The notes: a model not told the origin generated them from the letters alone. A stretch of 25,047 nt of DNA from Promethearchaeia archaeon (GCA_029856295.1 JAHQWS010000260.1:1-25047), one strand, 5' to 3'. Positions 8,696-16,476 are shown, counted from the stretch's first letter. Translations and numbers: made by a program.

Positions 8696-9919
8696 TCACA
8701 TCCCCTCAACTATAATGGATAATATATTATTTCCGAATCCGCCAAAATTACACGTAATACCGGTATTTACATCTGAAACTTGTCTTTTCCCAGCTTCACC
8801 TCTTATTTGCCAGAATAACTCGACTACTTGAGCCACTCCAGTTGCACCTAATGGATGACCTCTGGCTTTTAATCCTCCAGATGGATTAATTGGAATTTTC
8901 CCTCCTATTTCTGTTAAACCCTCATGAGCCGCTCGAACACCCTCTCCTTTCTTAAAAAATCCAATGTCCTCACTTTCTACTGCTTCCAATATTTCAAAAG
9001 CATCATGAAGTTCGGCCACATCAATGTCTTCCGGAGTTTTTTTAGCCATTTTGTAAGCTTGATTTGAACTTTCTCTTAACGCATTCAATACGGTAAGATC
9101 ATCTCTTTCATAAACGATCTGCGTGTCTGTTGCTTGACCAATTCCAGTAATTAATACTGGATTCTCGCAATATTTTTTGGCTAATTCAGCATTGCATAAA
9201 ACTAAAGCAGCGGCACCATCGGAAATTGAGCAAATGTGAAACAACCTAAGAGGATCGGCTATAATCGGATTAGTTTTATCATCGTTTAAAAATTCATAAA
9301 TATTATTCCAAGATCCCTTTCCTTTTTTAATAGCACTTTCCATGAAACTTTCAATAGTTCTTTGAAAATGAGCCAATGGATTTGAGGCTCCATTTTTATG
9401 ATTTTTTATTGAAATATCTGAAAGCCAATCTAATTTGGCATCATATTTTTCAAGATATACTCTTGTTAATAATCCCGCTAATGAGGGAAGCGATGCTCCA
9501 TGAGATCTTTCTGCTTTAGGATGCGTTATTGTAGCGATGGCAGATGTTACTAAACCGGGGGTTGTGATATGAGTCATTTTTTCGCCCCCTACAACTAATA
9601 CCATAGAATTTATTCCTGATGCAATAGCTTGAAAACCAGCTTTTATCGCAGAACCACCACTGGCAGGTCCATTTTTGATATGATCTGCTGCGGCAGGTAA
9701 TAACCCTATTCTATCAACAAGAGCATTTGCTACGCCGCTTATGTGGTTAAAAGTTTCAGGACACATAGATCCAACATAAACCGAATCAAAATTTTCATCG
9801 TTCGTGTTGGAATCGTTAATGGCTTCAAGTGAAGCATCGCATAATAAATCCATTAAGTCTTGATTTTCTAATACCCCAAACTTTGTATGCCCCACTCCGA
9901 TAATAGCTACTTTTTTCAA
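8696..9919 (-). CDS. Thiolase-superfamily protein lacking the nucleophilic cysteine (aldolase-like or altered chemistry?)
   Basis: This 407-residue protein is homologous along its length to the 1194-2453 thiolase and shares its gene order with a DUF35 protein. The nucleophile position, Cys in GACASSG of the paralog, reads NGPASGG here, with Pro85 (codon CCT) in place of Cys. His305 (LHDAF) and His355 (RGHPLGATG) are kept, and Cys390 (TCNFGG) sits where biosynthetic thiolases have their base Cys. A normal covalent acyl-enzyme thiolase mechanism is therefore unlikely. Known Cys-less relatives with DUF35 partners include the steroid side-chain aldolase Ltp2, but that enzyme has a differently rebuilt site, so this may be another activity. 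The start is TTG at 9919 with GAGGTT upstream. It is first gene of the thiolase-DUF35-methylmalonyl-CoA mutase operon, which suggests that its reaction leads to a C3/C4 CoA ester. Confidence 0.88.
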   Translation of the reverse strand: MKKVAIIGVGHTKFGVLENQDLMDLLCDASLEAINDSNTNDENFDSVYVGSMCPETFNHISGVANALVDRIGLLPAAADHIKNGPASGGSAIKAGFQAIASGINSMVLVVGGEKMTHITTPGLVTSAIATITHPKAERSHGASLPSLAGLLTRVYLEKYDAKLDWLSDISIKNHKNGASNPLAHFQRTIESFMESAIKKGKGSWNNIYEFLNDDKTNPIIADPLRLFHICSISDGAAALVLCNAELAKKYCENPVLITGIGQATDTQIVYERDDLTVLNALRESSNQAYKMAKKTPEDIDVAELHDAFEILEAVESEDIGFFKKGEGVRAAHEGLTEIGGKIPINPSGGLKARGHPLGATGVAQVVELFWQIRGEAGKRQVSDVNTGITCNFGGFGNNILSIIVEGM

Positions 9920-9944
9920 TAGATTATAACCTCTTTTTATTAAG

Positions 9945-9986
9945 AAAAGTTATGAACTTGTACATTTTTTTATAAAAAGTTATGAA
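9945..9986. repeat. 12-bp direct repeat AAAAGTTATGAA, two copies
   Basis: Identical copies lie at 9945-9956 and 9975-9986, 30 bp apart start to start (about three helical turns), on either side of the candidate TATA box of the thiolase operon. This layout fits an operator bound on one face of the helix, but no regulator is known. Confidence 0.55.
9966..9977 (-). promoter_or_regulatory. Candidate TATA box for the thiolase-DUF35-mutase operon
   Basis: On the minus strand this reads TTTTTATAAAAAA, about 50 nt upstream of the TTG start at 9919. With the usual archaeal spacing of about 25 nt to the start of transcription, the leader would be about 25 nt and would contain the GAGGTT ribosome site. 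It is flanked by the AAAAGTTATGAA direct repeats. AT-richness makes chance matches common. Confidence 0.4.
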
Positions 9987-10004
9987 AGACGCAAGGCGTT
10001 TCAA

Positions 10005-10056
10005 TTTTTGGTGATAAATTTGAACATCGATGCAGTTTTTTGATGATAGATTTGAA
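10005..10056. repeat. Imperfect direct repeat (20-bp unit, 32-bp period)
   Basis: The unit TTTTTGGTGATAAATTTGAA (10005-10024) recurs at 10037-10056 with two changes (GATGATAGATTT core). Together with the preceding 12-bp repeats it makes a cluster of near 30-bp periodicities in the control region upstream of the thiolase operon. Only two copies exist and the spacer is short, so it is not a CRISPR. Confidence 0.5.
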
Positions 10057-10143
10057 ATATTTTCACTTTTTTTTTAAGCGTTGCTTATTTTTCTGAACGT
10101 TATTCCAAATAAATACTGGTAATTTGGGTTTATAAATGTTCAC

Positions 10144-10169
10144 ATATCAAATCAAATTATATTTGATAT
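10144..10169. repeat. Perfect 9-bp inverted repeat ATATCAAAT / ATTTGATAT
   Basis: Arms at 10144-10152 and 10161-10169 are separated by 8 bp. A second overlapping pair (ATCAAAT 10151-10157 and ATTTGAT 10161-10167) shares the right arm. The spacing of about 17 bp between arm starts suits a dimeric helix-turn-helix repressor site. It lies between two divergent genes and could serve either. Confidence 0.45.
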
Positions 10170-10443
10170 ATTAGTTATACTACAACTTAAAATCCAAATT
10201 TTATGGTTTAAAGTTCAAATAATAAGAAGTTTTTAAAGAAAAATTTACGAAGATTTTGTGATTAATTGAAATTTGTTCAAATAAAATTGAGAAATAATAT
10301 CCAAATGTGTAGAATCTTTAAAATTGACTTCTCATACTAATTGAAATATTAAAAATCAATTTAATAGGAATGTTTGATTTTAAGCTTATATTAAACAATA
10401 TAAAATAAAAGATTTTTTTGAATAGAAGTAGTTATAAAAAGAT

Positions 10444-11265
10444 GTGGAATTAAGAGTGAGTGAAGAAGAAATAAATAAAGGTCGTAATTTTTTAAAGACC
10501 AGTTCCTTGATGAAAGGGGGTCGATTACAATTTGAAAGTGATCAATTAAAAAAATTACCAGCACCCCCGCTACAAAAGCCATATCCTGAAACTATGACTC
10601 TAATTGATCTCATTAAACCCGAAGATTTTAATATTGGCGAAATGGCATTTATAGATGTAATCAATAAGAGAAGGAGCCGTAGAAAATTCACTAAAGACCT
10701 GTTAACATTGGAAGAATTGTCTTTTTTACTATGGGCATCTCAAGGAGTCCAATATATCATAGGTGGTGGTAATGCTACCTGGCGAACTGTTCCATCTGGG
10801 GGTGCAAGACATCCGTTCGAAACCTATTTGTGCCTGTACCAAGTGGAAGGACTTCAAGCAGGTCTTTACAGATATTTAAGTATTGAGCATAAACTCTATT
10901 TGATACGTGAAGATCTGGAAAAGCCATTTTCAATTAATAAAACGTTAGTAGCGCCAGCGCCTATTGTATTCATATGGACAGTCATTCCCTATCGAACTGA
11001 ATGGAGATATGGGGCATTTTCCTATAAAACAATAGCTCAAGAAACAGGTCATGTCTGCCAAAATTTATATCTTGCCTCCGAGACAATAGGAGCTGGTACT
11101 TGTGCCGTGGGCGCTTATAACCAGGAATTGATGGATGAATATCTATCCGTGGATGGAAAGGATGAATTTGTAGTATATACCGCTCGTGTTGGAAAAGTAA
11201 AGCAATCTGAAAAATCACTGTTAAGAATGGCTGAATCCCTACATGGATATAGGTCAAGAAAATAA
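10444..11265 (+). CDS. SagB/ThcOx-family nitroreductase-like FMN oxidoreductase
   Basis: This 273-residue protein belongs to the SagB branch of the nitroreductase fold. Evidence is the N-terminal FMN-phosphate-binding motif RRSRRKFTKD, the LSFLLWASQG segment, and the family signature PSGGARHPFETYL. The C-terminal half includes the GAGTCAVGAY region near the flavin. SagB proteins are known as FMN dehydrogenases that oxidise azolines in thiazole/oxazole-modified peptides. Stand-alone homologues are common in archaea and bacteria, and no YcaO cyclodehydratase or precursor peptide gene is nearby, so a peptide-modifying role is not supported here. The start chosen is GTG at 10444; another GTG lies 12 nt later, and the ATG at 10442 is out of frame. 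The M14-like peptidase follows after 91 bp on the same strand. Confidence 0.85.
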   Translation: MELRVSEEEINKGRNFLKTSSLMKGGRLQFESDQLKKLPAPPLQKPYPETMTLIDLIKPEDFNIGEMAFIDVINKRRSRRKFTKDLLTLEELSFLLWASQGVQYIIGGGNATWRTVPSGGARHPFETYLCLYQVEGLQAGLYRYLSIEHKLYLIREDLEKPFSINKTLVAPAPIVFIWTVIPYRTEWRYGAFSYKTIAQETGHVCQNLYLASETIGAGTCAVGAYNQELMDEYLSVDGKDEFVVYTARVGKVKQSEKSLLRMAESLHGYRSRK

Positions 11266-11275
11266 AATCAGATAC

Positions 11276-11296
11276 ACTTTTTTATCTTTTTTCCTT
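11276..11296 (+). terminator. Candidate T-rich terminator after the nitroreductase gene
   Basis: Two T6 runs split by short interruptions (ACTTTTTTATCTTTTTTCC) start about 11 nt after the stop codon. Archaeal termination on U-rich tracts is known. This would separate the nitroreductase from the downstream peptidase. Confidence 0.4.
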
Positions 11297-11356
11297 TAAG
11301 ATTAAGGTGTGTGTAATTAGTTTACATCTAAATTAATAAAAGCAAGTGAATAAAAT

Positions 11357-12733
11357 ATGAAATTTTGGGAAGTATTAAACATTAAAGAAATTATAAGTCA
11401 AATTCCAGCTTATAAGGAATTCATGACTATCGAAGAATTAGATGAATCAAGTAAGAAACTCGCTGATGAGTTTGATTCAGTTGATTTAATCGAAATTGGA
11501 AAGTCAGAATCAGGACATCCTATCTATTGTCTTAAGATTGGAGAAGGAAAAAAAAATATACTTTTTTTCGGTTTTCCTCATCCGAATGAGCCGATTGGAA
11601 GTTTAACAGTCGAATTTTTATCGCGCTATTTAGCTGAAAATAAAGATTTTACTCAAAATACCGGGTATACTTGGCACATGATAAAAGCGATGGATGTCGA
11701 TGGAGCTAAGTTAAATGAAGGGTGGTTTAAGGGAGAATTTGATCCAGTTAAGCATTCTAGGAATTTTTATAGACCTCCATTTCATGAGCAGATCGAATGG
11801 TCATTTCCAATTGAATATAAAAAATTGAAGTTTGATACACCAACACAAGGGACAAAAGCATTAATGAAACTAATTGATGATATAAAGCCTATTTTCTCTT
11901 ATAGTTTACATAATGCTGGATTTTGTGGAGTATATTTTTATGTATCTAAAGACAATAAGTTGATGTGCGAGGATTTTATAAAATTAGTTAATGATGAGAA
12001 ATTACCATTACACAAAGGCGAACCAGAGATGCAGTTCAATGAAGAATTATATCCCGGTATTTATAGGTCATTAGGAGTAAAGGAAGCTTACGATTTTTAT
12101 GAAGCAGATGGAATTACAATTTCGGATCATATTAAAATAGGAGCTGGTTCAAAAGAATACCTAGAGGAAATTGTAGGCGAACATTGCTTTTCTTTAATTT
12201 GTGAAATGCCGTATGTATATGATAAAGCTGTAGGAAATTCTGAACTGACTAAATTTAACAGAAGAGATGTAGTTATTGAATCCATTACCGATCAAAAAGA
12301 AATGTTTGCCTATGTAAAACCAATTTTCAGGAAAATTAAGAAATATAGTGATAAAACAACGAGAATGTATTCTACCGTGGAAACCATGATTAAAACTTAT
12401 GACGCAGAACTTACAGTGAGTTTACATCATGCAAAAACCGCACCCTCCTATGATAGGAAAGCAACAGTAGCAGAAGTATTCGATTCAAAATACAACCCTT
12501 CTTTCTATTTCTTAACTCGATTCTCTCAATTAGGACGATTGTGTGAAGAAGCTTATGCCATTCATCAAGAGAAAAAAGAAATATTAGAACTAAAGAATGA
12601 ACTTGAACAATGGATAGAAATTAAAATGAATAAATTAATGAGTGAGATAAATTTAGAGATAATTCCTATACAAAAACTCGTCAGAGTTCAGGTCGGAAGC
12701 GGACTTATTGCTTTGAAGCATTTATCAAAATAA
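11357..12733 (+). CDS. M14-like zinc carboxypeptidase-family protein
   Basis: This 458-residue protein has an M14 (carboxypeptidase A/succinylglutamate desuccinylase-like) catalytic region. The zinc-binding pair is His75 and Glu78 in GFPHPNEPIG, and the third ligand is probably His185 in SYSLHNAGF. Asn136-Arg135 in SRNFYR match the substrate-carboxylate-binding Asn-Arg pair region. A catalytic-type Glu occurs in LICEMPYVYD. The last 150 residues are mostly helical and charged (ELKNELEQWIEIKMNKLM), beyond the family core. It has no signal peptide and is probably cytosolic. It should hydrolyse an amide or peptide bond at a C-terminal or acylamino residue; the substrate is unknown. The stop lies 13 bp from the stop of the convergent adenosyltransferase gene. 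Confidence 0.82.
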   Translation: MKFWEVLNIKEIISQIPAYKEFMTIEELDESSKKLADEFDSVDLIEIGKSESGHPIYCLKIGEGKKNILFFGFPHPNEPIGSLTVEFLSRYLAENKDFTQNTGYTWHMIKAMDVDGAKLNEGWFKGEFDPVKHSRNFYRPPFHEQIEWSFPIEYKKLKFDTPTQGTKALMKLIDDIKPIFSYSLHNAGFCGVYFYVSKDNKLMCEDFIKLVNDEKLPLHKGEPEMQFNEELYPGIYRSLGVKEAYDFYEADGITISDHIKIGAGSKEYLEEIVGEHCFSLICEMPYVYDKAVGNSELTKFNRRDVVIESITDQKEMFAYVKPIFRKIKKYSDKTTRMYSTVETMIKTYDAELTVSLHHAKTAPSYDRKATVAEVFDSKYNPSFYFLTRFSQLGRLCEEAYAIHQEKKEILELKNELEQWIEIKMNKLMSEINLEIIPIQKLVRVQVGSGLIALKHLSK

Positions 12734-12746
12734 TTGAAAATCATAG

Positions 12747-13280
12747 TCAGTATTCTATACCATAACGGGCATTTATTCCTTTTGAAGAATAATAATGCTT
12801 TATCATTTTCATTTCCGTTAGGAGGTCAGCACGTTCTTTGATTTTAGGATGCATTTTTATACCTCCCGTAAGGATTAATTCCAATTTCTCAGGTTTAGAA
12901 TCTATTAATTTTAGTATATCTTCCACATCAACGATTCCCATTTGAATGGCAACTCCCACCTCGTCCAAAATTACAATATCATATTCGTCGCTTTTAATTA
13001 TTTTTTCAGCAAAATCTATTGCTTTTTTTCCCTCTTCATAGTCTATTTCCCGGGGAATTTCAATTAACTCCTCAGTTCCAAACTGCTTAACCTCAAAATG
13101 AGGATTGGCTTTAATCGCATCTATTTCTCCATATCTTGTATTGCCTTTCATAAATTGAATCATGTAAACCTTAAAACCGTGTCCAGTAGCTCTGAATCCT
13201 TGTCCAAGGGCAGCTGTAGTTTTACCCTTGCCTCTACCAAAGTAAACTTGAACAAGTCCTTGCTTTAACCTTTTCCGCAT
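12747..13280 (-). CDS. cobO: ATP:cob(I)alamin adenosyltransferase, CobA/BtuR type
   Basis: This 177-residue protein has the CobA/CobO/BtuR P-loop GRGKGKTTAA (residues 15-24) near the N-terminus, which in this family binds ATP in an unusual orientation. The central MIQFMKGN and ILDEVGVAIQMG (Walker-B-like) segments and the length are family-typical. It transfers the 5'-deoxyadenosyl group of ATP to cob(I)alamin or corrinoid precursors, producing adenosylcobalamin. That is the cofactor of the two acyl-CoA mutases encoded in this window, so its presence here fits a B12-dependent carbon-skeleton module. The ATG at 13280 has AAAGGT about 10 nt upstream. It is a single-gene unit, divergent from the CoA-transferase-like genes. 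Confidence 0.93.
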   Translation of the reverse strand: MRKRLKQGLVQVYFGRGKGKTTAALGQGFRATGHGFKVYMIQFMKGNTRYGEIDAIKANPHFEVKQFGTEELIEIPREIDYEEGKKAIDFAEKIIKSDEYDIVILDEVGVAIQMGIVDVEDILKLIDSKPEKLELILTGGIKMHPKIKERADLLTEMKMIKHYYSSKGINARYGIEY

Positions 13281-13317
13281 GTGGCATATCGACCTTTTTT
13301 AGTATTAAAAAATAAAA

Positions 13318-13326
13318 TATTATATA
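13318..13326 (-). promoter_or_regulatory. Candidate TATA box for the adenosyltransferase gene
   Basis: The minus strand reads GTATATAATA about 42 nt upstream of the ATG at 13280, giving a predicted leader of roughly 15 nt. No B12 riboswitch-like structure was recognised between it and the start. It is a weak call because the region is AT-rich. Confidence 0.33.
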
Positions 13327-13465
13327 CTTAAGAAAGTGTCATAAATCAATTTAATTTTTCGATCTTCCAACATATAATCTTTAATTTGATACACAATTAT
13401 GATTTCTATCCTATTTATTAAAATAAACCTTCTGTTTCACATGGAAAGACTTAAGGGGTAAATGA

Positions 13466-14326
13466 ATGAGGACAAGCAAATTAATGTCTTTAGAAGAGGC
13501 AATATCCATTTACGTTCAAGATGGAGATCTTGTCGGAATTGGCGGACTCTCTTTCTGGAGGAAACCAATAAGCGCGTGTAGAGAAATTATACGACAAAAT
13601 AAAAAAGATCTAACGGTATGTACTTTTGTAGGTGGAATCGAGGTCGACATGCTCATAGGTGGAGGTTGTGTTTCACATGTAAAGTCTTGTTTTGTGGGAA
13701 TGGAAATTTTTGGAATGGCGCCCCATTACCGAAAAGCAGTCGAATCTGGTTCGATTAAAATTTCTGAAGAGAGTGAAGCTTCAATCGCTTTAGGTTTAAA
13801 GTGCTCATATTTAAAGGTTCCATTCATGCCATTAAAAGGAATAATTGGAACGGACTTCCCTAAGGTTAGAGATGATATAAAACAATTTGAAGATCCATTA
13901 GGATCTGGAACTCAGTTGATGGCTCTTCCGAAGATTGACTTAGACGTTGCTATCTTGCATGTACCTTATGCTGATGAATATGGTAATGGAAATATTGCTG
14001 GGGCTGTGTGGCTGGATGATGATATGGCAAAAACGGCTAAAAAAACGATCATAACATGCGAAAAGTTAGTTGAGCTGGAAGATATTGTCCATTCTCCTGG
14101 AAAAGCACAGTTACCCATGCAAACTACATCAGCAGTTGTAAAAATCCCTTTTGGAGCCCATCCAACTTCATGTTATCCAATTTATACCTTTGATCCGAAT
14201 CATATTCAGAGATATCTAAAAACTGAATTTGAACAATATAAACAAAATTTTATTCTAAATAAATCAAATGTGCAATATCTTGATGCAGCAGGGGGTGCTC
14301 AGACGATATTGAACATCTTATTGTAG
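13466..14326 (+). CDS. CoA-transferase-family subunit A (GctA/IpdA-like)
   Basis: This 286-residue subunit belongs to the family I CoA-transferase fold, closest in pattern to glutaconate CoA-transferase A and the hydrolase subunit IpdA. Typical features are the N-terminal SLEEAISIYVQDGDLVGIGG segment, then KPISACREI, the core GTDFPKVRDD, and DVAILHVPYADEYGNG. A cluster of glutamates (Glu101, Glu102, Glu104 in SEESEAS) occurs near the position of a Glu reported, from memory, as catalytic in IpdA. AAGGGG precedes the ATG at 13466. Subunit B begins 18 nt after the stop with its ribosome site overlapping that stop, so the two form an obligate complex. Activity is discussed with subunit B, where the usual catalytic Glu seems to be missing. 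Confidence 0.88.
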   Translation: MRTSKLMSLEEAISIYVQDGDLVGIGGLSFWRKPISACREIIRQNKKDLTVCTFVGGIEVDMLIGGGCVSHVKSCFVGMEIFGMAPHYRKAVESGSIKISEESEASIALGLKCSYLKVPFMPLKGIIGTDFPKVRDDIKQFEDPLGSGTQLMALPKIDLDVAILHVPYADEYGNGNIAGAVWLDDDMAKTAKKTIITCEKLVELEDIVHSPGKAQLPMQTTSAVVKIPFGAHPTSCYPIYTFDPNHIQRYLKTEFEQYKQNFILNKSNVQYLDAAGGAQTILNILL

Positions 14327-14344
14327 GAGGTGCCATAAGTTTAA

Positions 14345-15217
14345 ATGACTGAATATTCAAATGATTTTACTGTTGATGAAATCCTTACGGTCCTAATGGC
14401 CCGAGAAGTAAGAAATGATGACGTTATGATTGTAGGTGTGGCAACTCCAATGGTTTGGGCTGCATTTACATTAGCTAAAGTAACACATGCTCCTGGTGCG
14501 ATTTATCATTATATCATGGGAAATACCTTTGTAAATGAACCTCGCCAGGTCTCATTATTGTATTTAGAGATGAATACAGCAAGAGCATATAGATTTCAAA
14601 ATTCTGGAGAATGCACATTAGAATCGCTTCCATCAGAGAAACTTACAACAATTGAATGGTTTAGACCCGCGCAAATTGATATGTATGGCAATACAAATAA
14701 TATCTGCATAGGAGACTGGAATAATCCTAAATTAAGATTTCCGGGATGTGCTGGAATTGCTGATTTTTCTATGTTTTATTCCCGTGGTAGTTTTTTATAT
14801 ACTCCAAGACATGATACGAGGACATTTGTTCCCAAAATTGATTTTATTTCAGGAGTCGGCTTCCCGGATGGTAAGTCAAGCATATGCGGAGGCTCTGGAC
14901 CTCAATGTGTAGTAACAAATCTGGCGTATCTTACTTTTGATGATAATCCTAAGAGAATGAAAATTGGCACAATTCATCCGGGAATAGACCTTGAGACTGT
15001 AAAAAATTCAACCGGATTTGAATTAATCATTCCGGATGACGTGAAAGAAACAAAACTCCCTACAGAAAAAGAACTTAAAATTTTAAGAGAAAAAGTAGAT
15101 CCTTTAGGAATAAGAAAGTTAGAAGTATTAGCAGGTAAAGAACGTGAAGTATTATTAAATGAAATCATTAAGAAAGAATTAGCAATGGAGAACAGGTTTC
15201 CAAAATTAATAATATAA
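14345..15217 (+). CDS. CoA-transferase-family subunit B (GctB/IpdB-like), usual catalytic Glu absent
   Basis: This 290-residue partner subunit has an N-terminal segment FTVDEILTVLMAREVRNDD followed by the nucleotide/CoA-site region VGVATPMVWAA. In glutaconate CoA-transferase B the catalytic glutamate lies in VESG after a conserved AK...AP stretch. Here the aligned residues after AKVTHAP are YIMG, with Ile57 at the Glu position. Later family blocks are kept (QIDMYGNTNNICIGDW, KIDFISGVGFPDG, GPQCVVTNLAY). IpdAB, a relative that also lacks this Glu, hydrolyses a cyclic beta-diketone-type ring of a steroid-derived CoA ester rather than transferring CoA. Similar C-C hydrolase or other non-transferase activity is the better guess here, though alignment by eye leaves doubt. 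AGGAGGTG overlaps the end of subunit A. The gene is convergent with the thiolase at 15238. Confidence 0.87.
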   Translation: MTEYSNDFTVDEILTVLMAREVRNDDVMIVGVATPMVWAAFTLAKVTHAPGAIYHYIMGNTFVNEPRQVSLLYLEMNTARAYRFQNSGECTLESLPSEKLTTIEWFRPAQIDMYGNTNNICIGDWNNPKLRFPGCAGIADFSMFYSRGSFLYTPRHDTRTFVPKIDFISGVGFPDGKSSICGGSGPQCVVTNLAYLTFDDNPKRMKIGTIHPGIDLETVKNSTGFELIIPDDVKETKLPTEKELKILREKVDPLGIRKLEVLAGKEREVLLNEIIKKELAMENRFPKLII

Positions 15218-15237
15218 GACTCAAGAGTTATACTATT

Positions 15238-16476
15238 TCAAGTAGGATTTGAGATTGGATGTTCTATAAGTGTTGCCATTCCAGTACCTCCTCCAGCGCA
15301 TTGAGAACAAATCGCATATTTTCCATTTCTTCGCTTTAACTCGTAAAGAGTAGTTAAAATTAAGCGTACACCAGTCATACCTGGTGGATGACCTAATGCG
15401 ATTGCGCCACCATTGACGTTAACTTTGTTTCTTTCAATGCCTAATGCTTTTATACAAAAAAGCACTTGCTGAGCTTGAGCTTCGTTTATCTCGAAAATAT
15501 CGATATCCTTAAGTTCAAGATTAGTTTTGTTTAGTAAGTTTCTAATTGCGGGAATCGGTCCAATTCCCATATATTGAGGTTCTACATTTCCCGTAGTCGA
15601 TGCTTTCCAAAGACCCAAGTAATTTAAATTCAATTCTTCCGCTTTCTCTTTTGCCATTAAAATAATTGCTGCGGCACCATCACTAAGATCTGGTGTATTC
15701 CCTGGAGTTACAAAACCTCCTTCTCTGAACACGGGCTTTAAAGAATTTAATTTTTCCAAAGAAACATCTGAACGAGGGTTCTCATCATTTTTAACTAAAA
15801 TTTTTTTCCCCTTGAGTACTAACTCGACTGGAACTATTTCGTCAAAAAAATTCTCTTTTTTTGCAATCTGATATTTTTGCTGGCTTTCAAGAGCAAATTT
15901 ATTTACATCATCAAATGTCAATTTTATCTCAGGAAGTCTATACTTAGCACAAATCTCATTGGAATCCTCTAAAATATTTTCAGCCGTTTCACCCACATGG
16001 TTATAAGCGCCGTACATTCCATAAGTATCTGTAAATCCATCATAAAATAATGCATCAACCACTTCGGTTGTTCCAAGTCGATATCCCCACCTTGAGTTCA
16101 TAAGCATGTATGGACATTGACTATTACTCTCCATCCCTCCAGCGAGAATAATATCGTTTTCTCCCATAGCAATCTGACGAGCTGCGATTTCAATCGCTTT
16201 CATACCAGAGGAACATACATTATTTACAGTTAATGCCCCTGCAGTAAATGGAATACCTGCCTTTAATGATGCAATTCGAGCAGGATTGTTTCCCATTCCT
16301 TCTTGATGAATAGCTCCTATGATCACATCTTCGACCATGAATGGCCTAATTTTTGATCTTTCAAGAGCCGCTTTAATGGCAATACAAGCTAAATCAACAG
16401 CGGGGATATCTTTAAATGATTTACCAAAATGTCCAATTGGAGTTCTCGCTCCATTAATAAGAACTACTTCTCTCAA
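15238..16476 (-). CDS. Acetyl-CoA C-acyltransferase (canonical thiolase)
   Basis: This 412-residue classical thiolase (type I/II) has all catalytic residues. The nucleophile is Cys88 in NNVCSSGMKA, His363 lies in LGHPPGMTG, and the base Cys393 in CSQCAGGGTG. The N-terminal motif VLINGARTPIGHFG is standard. It performs thiolytic cleavage of 3-ketoacyl-CoA to acetyl-CoA plus a shortened acyl-CoA, or the reverse condensation. It does not belong to the DUF35-paired type and no DUF35 gene is next to it. The start is TTG at 16476; no better in-frame start is visible. Convergent placement next to the IpdAB-like pair (20 bp between stops) and the general theme make a role in acyl-CoA breakdown likely, but chain-length preference cannot be told. 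Confidence 0.93.
   Translation of the reverse strand: MREVVLINGARTPIGHFGKSFKDIPAVDLACIAIKAALERSKIRPFMVEDVIIGAIHQEGMGNNPARIASLKAGIPFTAGALTVNNVCSSGMKAIEIAARQIAMGENDIILAGGMESNSQCPYMLMNSRWGYRLGTTEVVDALFYDGFTDTYGMYGAYNHVGETAENILEDSNEICAKYRLPEIKLTFDDVNKFALESQQKYQIAKKENFFDEIVPVELVLKGKKILVKNDENPRSDVSLEKLNSLKPVFREGGFVTPGNTPDLSDGAAAIILMAKEKAEELNLNYLGLWKASTTGNVEPQYMGIGPIPAIRNLLNKTNLELKDIDIFEINEAQAQQVLFCIKALGIERNKVNVNGGAIALGHPPGMTGVRLILTTLYELKRRNGKYAICSQCAGGGTGMATLIEHPISNPT

Larger units (their letters stand above)
9920..10443. other. 524-bp gene-free divergent control region
   Basis: This is the only stretch over 300 bp without a gene. It separates the thiolase-DUF35-mutase operon (minus) from the SagB-like nitroreductase (plus). 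It holds two sets of direct repeats, one inverted repeat and a TATA-like sequence for each side (the plus one near 10398-10406, about 40 nt before the GTG at 10444). I see no tRNA, no convincing small ORF and no hairpin strong enough to call an RNA gene. Confidence 0.6.

Noticed and set aside
9945..10056. CRISPR-like array suggested by repeats with 30-32 bp period
   Set aside because: Only two copies of each unit, different units, spacers of 12-18 bp and no cas genes.
10444..11265. Azole-modified peptide (TOMM) biosynthesis cluster because of the SagB-like protein
   Set aside because: No YcaO cyclodehydratase, SagC-like partner or short precursor gene is visible nearby.
13281..13465. Cobalamin riboswitch upstream of the adenosyltransferase gene
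   Set aside because: No B12-box-like conserved sequence or paired structure was found in this AT-rich 185-bp gap, and such riboswitches are not expected in archaea.
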